From contig JAFZLE010000381.1 in NCBI GenBank assembly GCA_017551645.1, forward strand, positions 1-8,179: a DNA stretch of 8,179 nt, read 5' to 3'. How positions within the stretch are numbered: the first letter of the stretch is position 1; each line of letters begins with the position of its first letter. The notes below the pieces were generated by a model. The model made no database searches. It had not been told where the DNA came from and was given only the letters and a program-made list of their open reading frames with translations. Of the stretch, positions 1 to 5,776 are shown piece after piece. The DNA comes from Clostridia bacterium (GTDB lineage Bacteria > Bacillota > Clostridia > Christensenellales > Aristaeellaceae). The position numbers and the translations under genes are program-made.

Positions 1-180
1 CGGATTGAGCAGCGCCCTTAAGCCGGCGAACATGGGCACGTCATCATCGTTGTTGAGCAGTATGCGCGCCATGCCGGCAGACTCCAGCACTGTCGCGCCT
101 TTCAGCCCGTTTTCGCAGAACGCCTCGAGCAGATGCTCAAGATGCTCGGTTTGGTTGAGCACAAATACGAATAGCTGCAT
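1..180 (-). CDS. Small P-II-like (ferredoxin-fold) protein, 3' part cut off
   Basis: Reading leftwards from the ATG at 180-178, 60 codons stay open to the window edge, beginning MQLFVFVLNQTEHLEHLLEA. The start is well supported: GAAAGGAG lies 7 nt upstream. The pattern is a hydrophobic first beta strand (LFVFVLN), an amphipathic helix rich in Glu and Leu, then GLKGATVLESAGMARIL. This recalls small P-II/CutA-like proteins of Clostridia, in which a helix is followed by a G-x-x-G-A-T-V strand and a S/T-x-G-M motif. Those relatives are about 100 residues long, so a little over half is probably present. The family assignment rests on recall of pattern, not alignment, and no ligand or partner can be named. 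It appears to be transcribed separately from the upstream operon because a terminator and a candidate promoter lie between them. Confidence 0.6.
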   Translation of the reverse strand, partial: MQLFVFVLNQTEHLEHLLEAFCENGLKGATVLESAGMARILLNNDDDVPMFAGLRALLNP

Positions 181-211
181 AGTGTCGCTCCTTTCATATT
201 GCCAGACGGGG

Positions 212-240
212 ATTATATACCTAAATGATTACACTTTTAT
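212..240 (-). promoter_or_regulatory. Candidate sigma-A promoter for the P-II-like gene
   Basis: On the minus strand a perfect TATAAT -10 box lies at 217-212. At 17-nt spacing the -35 position (240-235) reads ATAAAA, which is poor, so the promoter is judged mainly on its -10 box and its AT-rich setting. Initiation near 205 would give a leader of about 25 nt ending in the GAAAGGAG ribosome binding site. It lies just downstream of the terminator of the preceding operon, where a fresh promoter is expected. Confidence 0.5.
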
Positions 241-250
241 GAAGCTTTGT

Positions 251-284
251 ATAAGAAATATCGTCTCTGTTTCCAGAGACGATA
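251..284 (-). terminator. Intrinsic terminator of the five-gene minus-strand operon
   Basis: Read on the minus strand, an 11-bp perfect stem (284-274 pairing with 269-259) closes on a GAAA tetraloop at 273-270 and is followed by TTTCTTAT at 258-251. It begins 6 nt after the stop codon of the DUF1667 gene. The uridine run is interrupted by one C but the hairpin is strong. The plus-strand reading has no U-tract after the stem, so it should act only on minus-strand transcripts. Confidence 0.85.
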
Positions 285-289
285 AACAG

Positions 290-631
290 CTACATGTCGC
301 GGGTGACGACGATGTCGATCCCGGTGCCCAGCACATTTTTGAGGGCTGCGTCGCCCCGCCTGACGGGGGAGATCAGTGTAACACTCTCTATCTCCCGGCT
401 CACGTCCATAAGCAGCGGCGTTTTGATCGGCGCCGAGCTTTTAACGGGGCCGCGGGGGAGAGACGCGCCCGTGATCCTGACCGTGCCCGTGTAGACCCTG
501 CGGGGGTCAAGTATCTCGCTTCTGCCGTAGGCTTCGCCTCTGGGACAGGAATTGCCTGTCACCGCGCCGCTCGCTTCGTCTACTGTCAAACGGCAGCCTC
601 TGGGGCATACTATGCATATCATTTCCGCCAT
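290..631 (-). CDS. DUF1667 family four-cysteine protein, redox cassette partner
   Basis: A 113-residue protein starting MAEMICIVCPRGCRL. It carries C6-x2-C9-x3-C13 and then C29 (in NSCPRGEAYG), a pattern like the CxxCxxxC...C [4Fe-4S] motif at the N-terminus of molybdopterin oxidoreductases. Binding of an Fe-S cluster is therefore plausible but inferred. This is the pattern of DUF1667, a small family usually encoded next to a GlpA-like dehydrogenase and a second FAD oxidoreductase, as here. Its likely role is as an electron-transfer or assembly subunit of that pair; this is not shown by the sequence. The ATG at 631-629 sits 2 nt after the preceding stop, and GGAGG 7 nt upstream supports it over the internal Met4. 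It is the last gene of the operon, with a terminator immediately after it. Confidence 0.88.
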   Translation of the reverse strand: MAEMICIVCPRGCRLTVDEASGAVTGNSCPRGEAYGRSEILDPRRVYTGTVRITGASLPRGPVKSSAPIKTPLLMDVSREIESVTLISPVRRGDAALKNVLGTGIDIVVTRDM

Positions 632-633
632 AT

Positions 634-1893
634 TCAGGCCTCCGAAGCGCTCACGCTTATATCGCCGCGCGCCTTCTGAAATACTTCTTTGGGAAGGAAG
701 ATGTTCTCCATTTCCCCGGGGGACATGCTGAGCCTTTTGAAAGACGCCAGTTCCTGCCCCGAAGCGTCCGAAACCTTTATAACGGACGCGCCGAGCTTGC
801 TGCGGACCCTGAAGAACAGCTTTACGCTGCCTTCGAGCCTGCCGGGTCTGATCCTCTGGGGTACGGTATAGGAGACGTTGTCGCCGTTGAGCATTCTGAT
901 ATACGCTTCGTCCGCGTTTTCAGCGGAAGATACGAATCTGGCCGCGCCTTCGCCCGCTTTGGCGCTCTCTTCGGACACGTAGTCCACCAGGTCGTGCACG
1001 TGCACCACGTTGCCGCCCGCGAACACGCCTTTCATGGAGGTCTCCATGTTCTCGTATACGAAGGGGCCGTTGGTGCGCGGGTCGATCTCTATGCCCGCCT
1101 CGCGGCTCAGCTCGTTTTCGGGGATAAGCCCCACGGACAGAAGCAGCGTGTCGCAGTCGAACACCATTTCGGTGCCGGGTATGGGCGCGCGGTTTGCGTC
1201 TACCCGGGACACCGTAACGGATGATACCCGCCCGTTGGCCGCGGTAACGTCGGTGACAGTGTGGTTCAGGTACAGTGGTATGTCAAAGTCCTTAAGGCAC
1301 TGGGCGATGTTGCGGGCAAGGCCGCTGGAATGGGGCATTATCTCCACACAGCACAGTACTTTCGCGCCTTCCAGAGTGAGCCTGCGCGCCATTATGAGGC
1401 CTATGTCGCCTGAGCCCAGTATAACTACCCGCTTCGCGCACATATAGCCTTCAAGGTTTATGTACCTTTGGGCGGTGCCGGCGGTAAATACTCCCGCGGG
1501 GCGGTCGCCGGGTATGGAGATGGCGCCTCTGGGGCGTTCCCGGCAGCCCATGGCCAGGAAAATGCTTGAGGCGGAGTACACCTGATAGCCCTTCTCGGCG
1601 GAAACGGTATGCACCTGCCGATCGGGAGTGATGTGCAGCACCATGGTGTCGCAGATAAGCTCTATGGTGGTGTCCCTAAGCCTGTCTATAAACTTTAGCG
1701 CGTATTCGGGGCCGGTCAGTTCTTCCTTGAATCTGTGCAGGCCGAAACCGTTGTGGATGCACTGATTGAGTATGCCGCCGGCGTACCTGTCGCGCTCGAT
1801 TATCGCGATCTTTCTCAGGCCCTTGTCATAGGCGGCGAGCGCGGCCGCAAGCCCCGCCGGGCCCGCGCCGATAACTATAAGCTCCCAGTTCAT
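634..1893 (-). CDS. FAD-dependent NAD(P) oxidoreductase, partner of GlpA-like enzyme
   Basis: A 419-residue flavoprotein of the pyridine-nucleotide-disulfide reductase superfamily. GAGPAG at residues 9-14 is the FAD dinucleotide fold. GGILNQCIHNGFG (39-51) is the signature of the branch that partners GlpA-like dehydrogenases. VVILGSGDIG (156-165) begins the second, NAD(P)-binding Rossmann fold. GVFAGGNVVHVHDLVD (289-304) is the FAD-contacting segment near the end of the redox core. There is no CxxC redox disulfide, so it is not a thioredoxin reductase; C45 is the conserved lone cysteine. Residues about 350-410 form a beta-rich tail typical of the family. Its ATG overlaps the upstream stop as ATGA, with GGGAGG 6 nt before it. 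By analogy it passes electrons between the GlpA-like subunit and NAD(P) or quinone; the direction and acceptor are unknown. Confidence 0.9.
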   Translation of the reverse strand: MNWELIVIGAGPAGLAAALAAYDKGLRKIAIIERDRYAGGILNQCIHNGFGLHRFKEELTGPEYALKFIDRLRDTTIELICDTMVLHITPDRQVHTVSAEKGYQVYSASSIFLAMGCRERPRGAISIPGDRPAGVFTAGTAQRYINLEGYMCAKRVVILGSGDIGLIMARRLTLEGAKVLCCVEIMPHSSGLARNIAQCLKDFDIPLYLNHTVTDVTAANGRVSSVTVSRVDANRAPIPGTEMVFDCDTLLLSVGLIPENELSREAGIEIDPRTNGPFVYENMETSMKGVFAGGNVVHVHDLVDYVSEESAKAGEGAARFVSSAENADEAYIRMLNGDNVSYTVPQRIRPGRLEGSVKLFFRVRSKLGASVIKVSDASGQELASFKRLSMSPGEMENIFLPKEVFQKARGDISVSASEA

Positions 1894-3326
1894 GCTCTGC
1901 CTCCCGCCTTGGTCTCATTAAACAGGATCACGCTGCCTTCGCCGTCCTTAAGCGCCTCAAGGGGAGAGATGCCCCTCTCGCGGCAGAGTATCTCCAGTAC
2001 GCGCGGCCCGCAGAATCCACCCTGGCAGCGGCCCATGCCCGTGCCCGCGCGGCGCTTGATGCCGTCCACGGATACGGGAGGAATGGGGGAATGGCATGCT
2101 TCCACGATCTCGCCCTCGGTGATGGTCTCGCAGCGGCAGATCACCCGCCCGTACAGGGGGTTTTCAGAGATAAGGCGCTGCTTTTCGGGTATAGACAGTT
2201 CTTTGAACCTGATCTTCCTGCGGGCAGTGACGGGGGAGTCTTTCTTCACGAGCTCAAGCCCGTGCTGCTCCAGCAGCCCGGCGGCGTATTCGCCGGTAGC
2301 CGGCGCGCAGGTGAGCCCGGGGCTCTTTATGCCCGCCAGGTCGAGAAAACCGGGTACGGGGAAACCGATAATGAAATCGTTCCGGTCGGAATTGGCCCTC
2401 ATGCCCGCGAAGGAGCGGATCGTGTCCCTGAAGTTTATGCCGGGCACGCTCTTTAAGGCATGCGTCTTCACGAATGCCAGCCCCTCGGCGGTGGTGTTGA
2501 CGCGGTGCGCGTCCAGGCAGGAAACGGCGTTGGGACCCGCCAGCAGATTGCCGTGCACCGTGGGGGATACCAGTACACCCTTGCCCGCGGGTCCGGGACA
2601 CTGGAACAGGGTGTGCTTCGCGCGGGAGCCCTCGCTTTTGTCCAGCAGGAAGTAATCGCCGCGGCTGGGTTTGATAGTGAACGCCTTTTCGGCCACCATC
2701 TCGTGCACGGCGGCGCTGTCGACGCCTGCGGCGTTGACCACATATCTGGCATTAAACTGTTCGCCGCAGGAAGTGACCGTGAAACCGCCAAGCTGTCCGG
2801 TTATGTACGTTACGGGGTGGGACAAAAGGAACTTGACGCCGTTTAATGCGGCGACTTCCGCCATGGCGAGGGCGTATTCCCAGGGATTGACTATGCCGGA
2901 AGTGGGAGCGTACAGCGCCGCCACCGCCTTGTCCGAAACGCAGGGTTCCAATTCCCTGAGACGGCGGCTGTCGATCAGCTCCAGCCGCTTTACGCCGTTT
3001 TGAACGCCGCGCTCATACAGGGCGCGAATGGATTTTACATCGTTATCGTCAAACGCCAGCACCAGGGAACCGCAGTTTTTGTAGGGCACATCCAGCTGCG
3101 CGCACAGTTCGGCGGCCATTTCGCAGCCCCTGACGTTAAGGCGCGCCATAAGCGTGCCGGGCTCCGGGTCGTAACCCGCGTGGATTATGGCGGAGTTGGC
3201 CCGGGTGGCGCCTATGGCGATGTCGTTTTCCTTTTCAAGGACCAGCACGCTGAGCTTGTATCTGCTCAGCGCGAATGCGGCGGCCGCGCCGGTGATACCG
3301 CAGCCGACGATTATCACATCGTACAT
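1890..3326 (-). CDS. GlpA-like FAD dehydrogenase with C-terminal [2Fe-2S] (BFD-like) domain
   Basis: A 478-residue protein in two parts. Residues 1 to about 360 are a DAO-type FAD oxidoreductase: VGCGITG (7-13) binds the ADP part of FAD, EKEND (31-35) ends the second strand, and GATRANSAIIHAGYD (39-53) is the GlpA/GlpO/LhgO signature. Residues about 390-450 are a BFD-like [2Fe-2S] domain with C397-x-C399 and C434-x4-C439, in the same order as in GlpA of the anaerobic glycerol-3-phosphate dehydrogenase. Annotation pipelines often call such proteins glycerol-3-phosphate dehydrogenase or L-2-hydroxyglutarate oxidase. The substrate cannot be decided here and no glpK or glpF is nearby. The start ATG overlaps the tatD-type stop as TGATG, with GGAG 7 nt upstream. 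It is followed by its usual partners, a second flavoprotein and DUF1667. Confidence 0.9.
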   Translation of the reverse strand: MYDVIIVGCGITGAAAAFALSRYKLSVLVLEKENDIAIGATRANSAIIHAGYDPEPGTLMARLNVRGCEMAAELCAQLDVPYKNCGSLVLAFDDNDVKSIRALYERGVQNGVKRLELIDSRRLRELEPCVSDKAVAALYAPTSGIVNPWEYALAMAEVAALNGVKFLLSHPVTYITGQLGGFTVTSCGEQFNARYVVNAAGVDSAAVHEMVAEKAFTIKPSRGDYFLLDKSEGSRAKHTLFQCPGPAGKGVLVSPTVHGNLLAGPNAVSCLDAHRVNTTAEGLAFVKTHALKSVPGINFRDTIRSFAGMRANSDRNDFIIGFPVPGFLDLAGIKSPGLTCAPATGEYAAGLLEQHGLELVKKDSPVTARRKIRFKELSIPEKQRLISENPLYGRVICRCETITEGEIVEACHSPIPPVSVDGIKRRAGTGMGRCQGGFCGPRVLEILCRERGISPLEALKDGEGSVILFNETKAGGRA

Positions 3327-4108
3327 CAGTTTTCTCCAATATTAAAAGCGTTCAGCGTGTTCCGATAGCATATCTCAGCCATCTCGTCCGCGCTTACGCC
3401 TTTTAATTCCGCCAGTTTTTCGCATACGTACCTGACGTACGCGGGTTCGTTCCGCCTGCCTCTCAGGGGTATGGGCGCCATGTAGGGGCAGTCCGTTTCC
3501 ACAAGCAGACGGTCAATGGGCAGGCCTTCGGCTGCCCGGGTGAGCACAGGGGCGTTCTTGAAAGTAAGACTGCCCGAAAACGAAACGTACAGCCCCATGC
3601 GCACGTATTCCAGCGCGCTTTCCAGGCTGCCGCCAAAGCAGTGCATAACGCCTTTTACGCTTACCCCGCGCCTTATGCAGGCGGACAGGATCTCGTAAGC
3701 GTCGCCGTGCGCTTCCCTTATATGCATGATCACCGGCTTATCAAGCCGGTGAGCCAGCTCCAACTGTTTTGTGAATACCTGTTTCTGTACGTCCCTGGGG
3801 GAGAAATCGTAGTGGTAGTCCAGCCCGATCTCGCCCAGCGCCACCATTTTGGGGAGCCGCATGGCAGCTTCTATGCTGTCTGCTATCTCCTGCGTCCACT
3901 TGTCGGCGTCATGGGGATGCAGCCCGTAAGCGGTATACAGAAAGCCGTACTTATCGCTTAAACGGGTGACCTCTTCCGAAGGCAGCGCAGCGTCTCCCAC
4001 AACCACGGCCTTTTCCACTCCGGCCTCGCGCATGCGCAGTACTACTTCGTCCCTGTCCGCGTCAAAGGCCTTGTCGTTTATGTGGCAGTGGGAATCGAAC
4101 AGACGCAT
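3326..4108 (-). CDS. TatD-family metal-dependent hydrolase (putative DNase)
   Basis: A 260-residue, full-length TatD protein (the family is usually about 255-265). The metal-site residues of this TIM-barrel family are all visible: H7 and H9 in DSHCHIN, GLHPH (62-66), E93 in GEIGLDYHY, H129 in VIMHIREAH, H156 in GVMHCFGG, and D206 in ETDCPYMAP. Characterised homologues are Mg2+/Mn2+-dependent 3'-5' exonucleases acting on DNA or RNA in the cytoplasm. The start overlaps the upstream stop as TGATG. The nearest ribosome binding sequence is GAGG about 11 nt upstream, so translation probably depends on coupling to the preceding gene. In Bacillota, tatD (yabD) commonly sits near metG, ksgA or rnmV. 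Here it lies instead between a secreted wall protein and a flavoprotein cassette. Confidence 0.93.
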   Translation of the reverse strand: MRLFDSHCHINDKAFDADRDEVVLRMREAGVEKAVVVGDAALPSEEVTRLSDKYGFLYTAYGLHPHDADKWTQEIADSIEAAMRLPKMVALGEIGLDYHYDFSPRDVQKQVFTKQLELAHRLDKPVIMHIREAHGDAYEILSACIRRGVSVKGVMHCFGGSLESALEYVRMGLYVSFSGSLTFKNAPVLTRAAEGLPIDRLLVETDCPYMAPIPLRGRRNEPAYVRYVCEKLAELKGVSADEMAEICYRNTLNAFNIGEN

Positions 4109-5613
4109 CAGTTGGCGTACCTCGGCCAGTACACATCACGGGCGTTCTTGCCGCGCTTTTCGCTGGAAGCCACCAGATTGGCGGGGCGTTCATAGTGGTA
4201 GCAGAAGTAATAGCCCGCGTCATACGCGCCCTGGGCGGTATTCTCTATCTGCAGCAGCGCCCTGTGGTAAACGGGATAGCGTTCCTCCAGATCGTATTTC
4301 AAAAACTTCATCTGCCCTTCCAGGGAATAGGGATCGAACCCGTGCTCGGTGCACCAGTTGGACAGTATCTGGAAGCGTGACAGGCTCCACTGGCACAGCC
4401 CCTGGTAGTTGCCGCCCTTGCCGGATTTGGGATTGAAAGCGGACTCCTGCTTGATGTTGGCAAGGATGCCGCAGGCCACCGCCTCGTTGTAGACGGTCTG
4501 CGAGGTCAGGTACATGTATATCTTTTGCTCGTTGCTTAAACTGTCATTGGAGAAGATCGGGTCTGTAGAAGGTGCGGTCGCGGTGGGCGAGGGGGTGGGC
4601 GTGGGAGTGGGGGTGGCCGTAGGTGTGGGAGTAGGCGTTACGGTATTGACTTTCCTCAGATTTTTGATCTCCACGTAGCCGCTCCTGCCGTTTATGGTTA
4701 TGTACGCCCAGGAAGAATTGAAAGCGGTGACGCTCACGTGCACGCCCTTGTTGAGGAATCCCAGATACGCCGCGCCGGTGCTGGGCCCGTCGTAGACCTT
4801 CAGCTTGTTTACGACCACCGCTTCGATCGGGCTGCAGGGGTTGAGCGCGCCGGCGACCGGGGTGGGGGAAGCGCCGTCAGACAGTTTTTTAAGGTAAGCG
4901 TGGCGGGTGTAGCCGTAGTGCCCGTTGAGCTCAATATACGCCCATGTGGAATTGTAAGCGTACACATTTACGACTTTGCTGGTGCCTATCGTTCCCAGTT
5001 TGGTAGAGGAAGCGGAAGCTTTGGCGTACACGGGCAGCGAGTTCACTTTGGGGCTCGCCTTGAAGTTGCAGGCGGTCACGGTTCCGCTCAGTTCATAAGT
5101 GGTCTCGTTCTGGGTGGCAGGCGTGTTGGTGGAATTCTGATTGTTTACCGCCGACAGGTTGGACTTTTTGATATAGCCTGCTTTCGTTCCGCACACGATC
5201 ATGACCCAGTCGCCGTTTACCATGAGCGCGTTGACCTGGGTGCCCTTGCTCAGCTGGATCTTGCTGGCGGTAGTGGAAGGCTTGGAATAGAAATAGCTCT
5301 GACGGTTGACTTCGGCTTCTATATTCAGGGGTTTGCTCACGGAGGTCAGGTGCTTGATGTTCATGTAATACTGCTTCTGGTTATGCTCCACAAGCACTTT
5401 GGTGCTGTCGTATTCCAGCACCTTGACCACGTCGAATTTATAAAGGTAGCCTTCCCGCTTGGAGATGTTCTCGGTATTGTACAGTCCGGAACGGGTGACG
5501 CTTACATACGCGTAAAGGTCATTTTCCGGCGTCACGGCTCCGGCTACCGAGAACATCTGAGAGCAGAAAACAATCACAAGAATTATAGAAAGCGTTTTGA
5601 GAATGCGGTTCAT
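4108..5613 (-). CDS. Secreted SH3-repeat protein with C-terminal phage-tail-type lysozyme domain
   Basis: A 501-residue exported protein. Residues 1-26 form a signal peptide (basic MNRILK, hydrophobic core, AGA cleavage site before VTPEND). Two clear bacterial SH3 units lie at about 193-244 and 266-322, sharing the pattern N-S-[ST]-W-A-Y-I and G-[YR]-x-G-Y. A third at about 103-153 (WVMIVCGTKAGYIKK) and a divergent one at about 34-88 precede them. A Thr-Pro-rich linker (325-347) leads to residues about 358-501, which resemble the phage tail lysozyme family: E390 in ANIKQESAFNP is the likely catalytic acid, followed by GLCQWSLSR and a Trp/Tyr-rich end. It probably binds the cell wall through SH3 and cleaves glycan strands. 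GGAGG 7 nt before the ATG at 5613-5611 fixes the start. It is the first gene of the operon. It may be a chromosomal autolysin or remodelling enzyme; no phage genes are near. Confidence 0.88.
   Translation of the reverse strand: MNRILKTLSIILVIVFCSQMFSVAGAVTPENDLYAYVSVTRSGLYNTENISKREGYLYKFDVVKVLEYDSTKVLVEHNQKQYYMNIKHLTSVSKPLNIEAEVNRQSYFYSKPSTTASKIQLSKGTQVNALMVNGDWVMIVCGTKAGYIKKSNLSAVNNQNSTNTPATQNETTYELSGTVTACNFKASPKVNSLPVYAKASASSTKLGTIGTSKVVNVYAYNSTWAYIELNGHYGYTRHAYLKKLSDGASPTPVAGALNPCSPIEAVVVNKLKVYDGPSTGAAYLGFLNKGVHVSVTAFNSSWAYITINGRSGYVEIKNLRKVNTVTPTPTPTATPTPTPTPSPTATAPSTDPIFSNDSLSNEQKIYMYLTSQTVYNEAVACGILANIKQESAFNPKSGKGGNYQGLCQWSLSRFQILSNWCTEHGFDPYSLEGQMKFLKYDLEERYPVYHRALLQIENTAQGAYDAGYYFCYHYERPANLVASSEKRGKNARDVYWPRYAN
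4573..4641 (-). repeat. Thr-Pro repeat linker coding region
   Basis: Residues 325-347 of the SH3/lysozyme protein alternate Thr and Pro with a few Ala and Ser, beginning VTPTPTPTATPTP. The underlying DNA is an imperfect array of 6-bp units (GTGGGN and relatives on the plus strand) with varied third codon positions. Such linkers commonly keep wall-binding and catalytic domains apart in secreted Gram-positive proteins. Confidence 0.8.
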
Positions 5614-5650
5614 GGCGCAGACCTCCGCTATTATTTCAATTCTGTTACAA

Positions 5651-5679
5651 ATTATATCAGATATATTTCAAAATGTCAA
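5651..5679 (-). promoter_or_regulatory. Consensus extended -10 sigma-A promoter for the minus-strand operon
   Basis: On the minus strand the -35 box TTGACA (5679-5674) and the -10 box TATAAT (5656-5651) both match consensus at every base. They are 17 nt apart, and TGA precedes the -10 box (an extended TGnTATAAT). The expected start is near 5644, giving a leader of about 30 nt with GGAGG before the ATG at 5613. No other promoter is evident among the five overlapping downstream genes, so this probably drives all of them. Confidence 0.9.
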
Positions 5680-5707
5680 TATTGCCCGCACAGATATTGC
5701 GCCGCAA
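5679..5707. promoter_or_regulatory. Direct-repeat element between divergent promoters (possible operator)
   Basis: ATATTGCCCGCA at 5679-5690 is repeated as ATATTGCGCCGCA at 5694-5706, the second copy having one extra G. The second copy also contains an 11-bp palindrome, TTGCGCCGCAA (5697-5707). The repeat begins 15 nt apart start to start, between the two divergent -35 boxes, with its first base shared with the minus-strand -35. A regulator bound here could affect both promoters. No known operator is recognised, and chance similarity is possible for elements this short. Confidence 0.4.
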
Positions 5708-5716
5708 ATTTACAGG

Positions 5717-5745
5717 TTGAATTTGGAACGGAAATGGGGTAAAAT
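5717..5745 (+). promoter_or_regulatory. Candidate sigma-A promoter for the YhaM-type gene and topB
   Basis: TTGAAT at 5717-5722 and TAAAAT at 5740-5745 are separated by 17 nt, matching consensus at four and five of six bases. Initiation near 5752 would leave a leader of about 25 nt that contains the AAGGAG ribosome binding site at 5763-5768. It is weaker than the divergent minus-strand promoter. Confidence 0.65.
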
Positions 5746-5776
5746 CTTGGCACATGAGTAGTAAGGAGTGAGTATA

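Noticed and set aside
251..284. The hairpin as a bidirectional terminator or riboswitch
   Set aside because: There is no U-tract in the plus direction and no convergent gene. The simple stem with a GAAA loop immediately after a stop codon is explained by minus-strand termination.
5..679. 224-codon open frame on the plus strand
   Set aside because: It crosses the P-II-like gene, a promoter, a terminator and the DUF1667 gene on the opposite strand, so it is a chance opening.
1735..2655. 306-codon open frame on the plus strand
   Set aside because: It is antisense to the two flavoprotein genes, whose motifs are clear. The translation has no recognisable domain and no ribosome binding site; long antisense frames are common in GC-rich coding DNA.
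290..5613. Toxin, defence or mobile-element system
   Set aside because: TatD and YhaM are nucleases but belong to housekeeping families. No integrase, transposase, terminal repeats, immunity gene or CRISPR-like repeat was found.
4738..5742. 334-codon open frame on the plus strand
   Set aside because: It lies antisense to the SH3/lysozyme gene and runs across its promoter region. It shows low-complexity composition and no conserved motif.
5768..5776. GTG at 5768 as the start of the YhaM-type gene
   Set aside because: It overlaps the AAGGAG Shine-Dalgarno sequence that is ideally spaced for the ATG at 5777, and adds only three unconserved residues.
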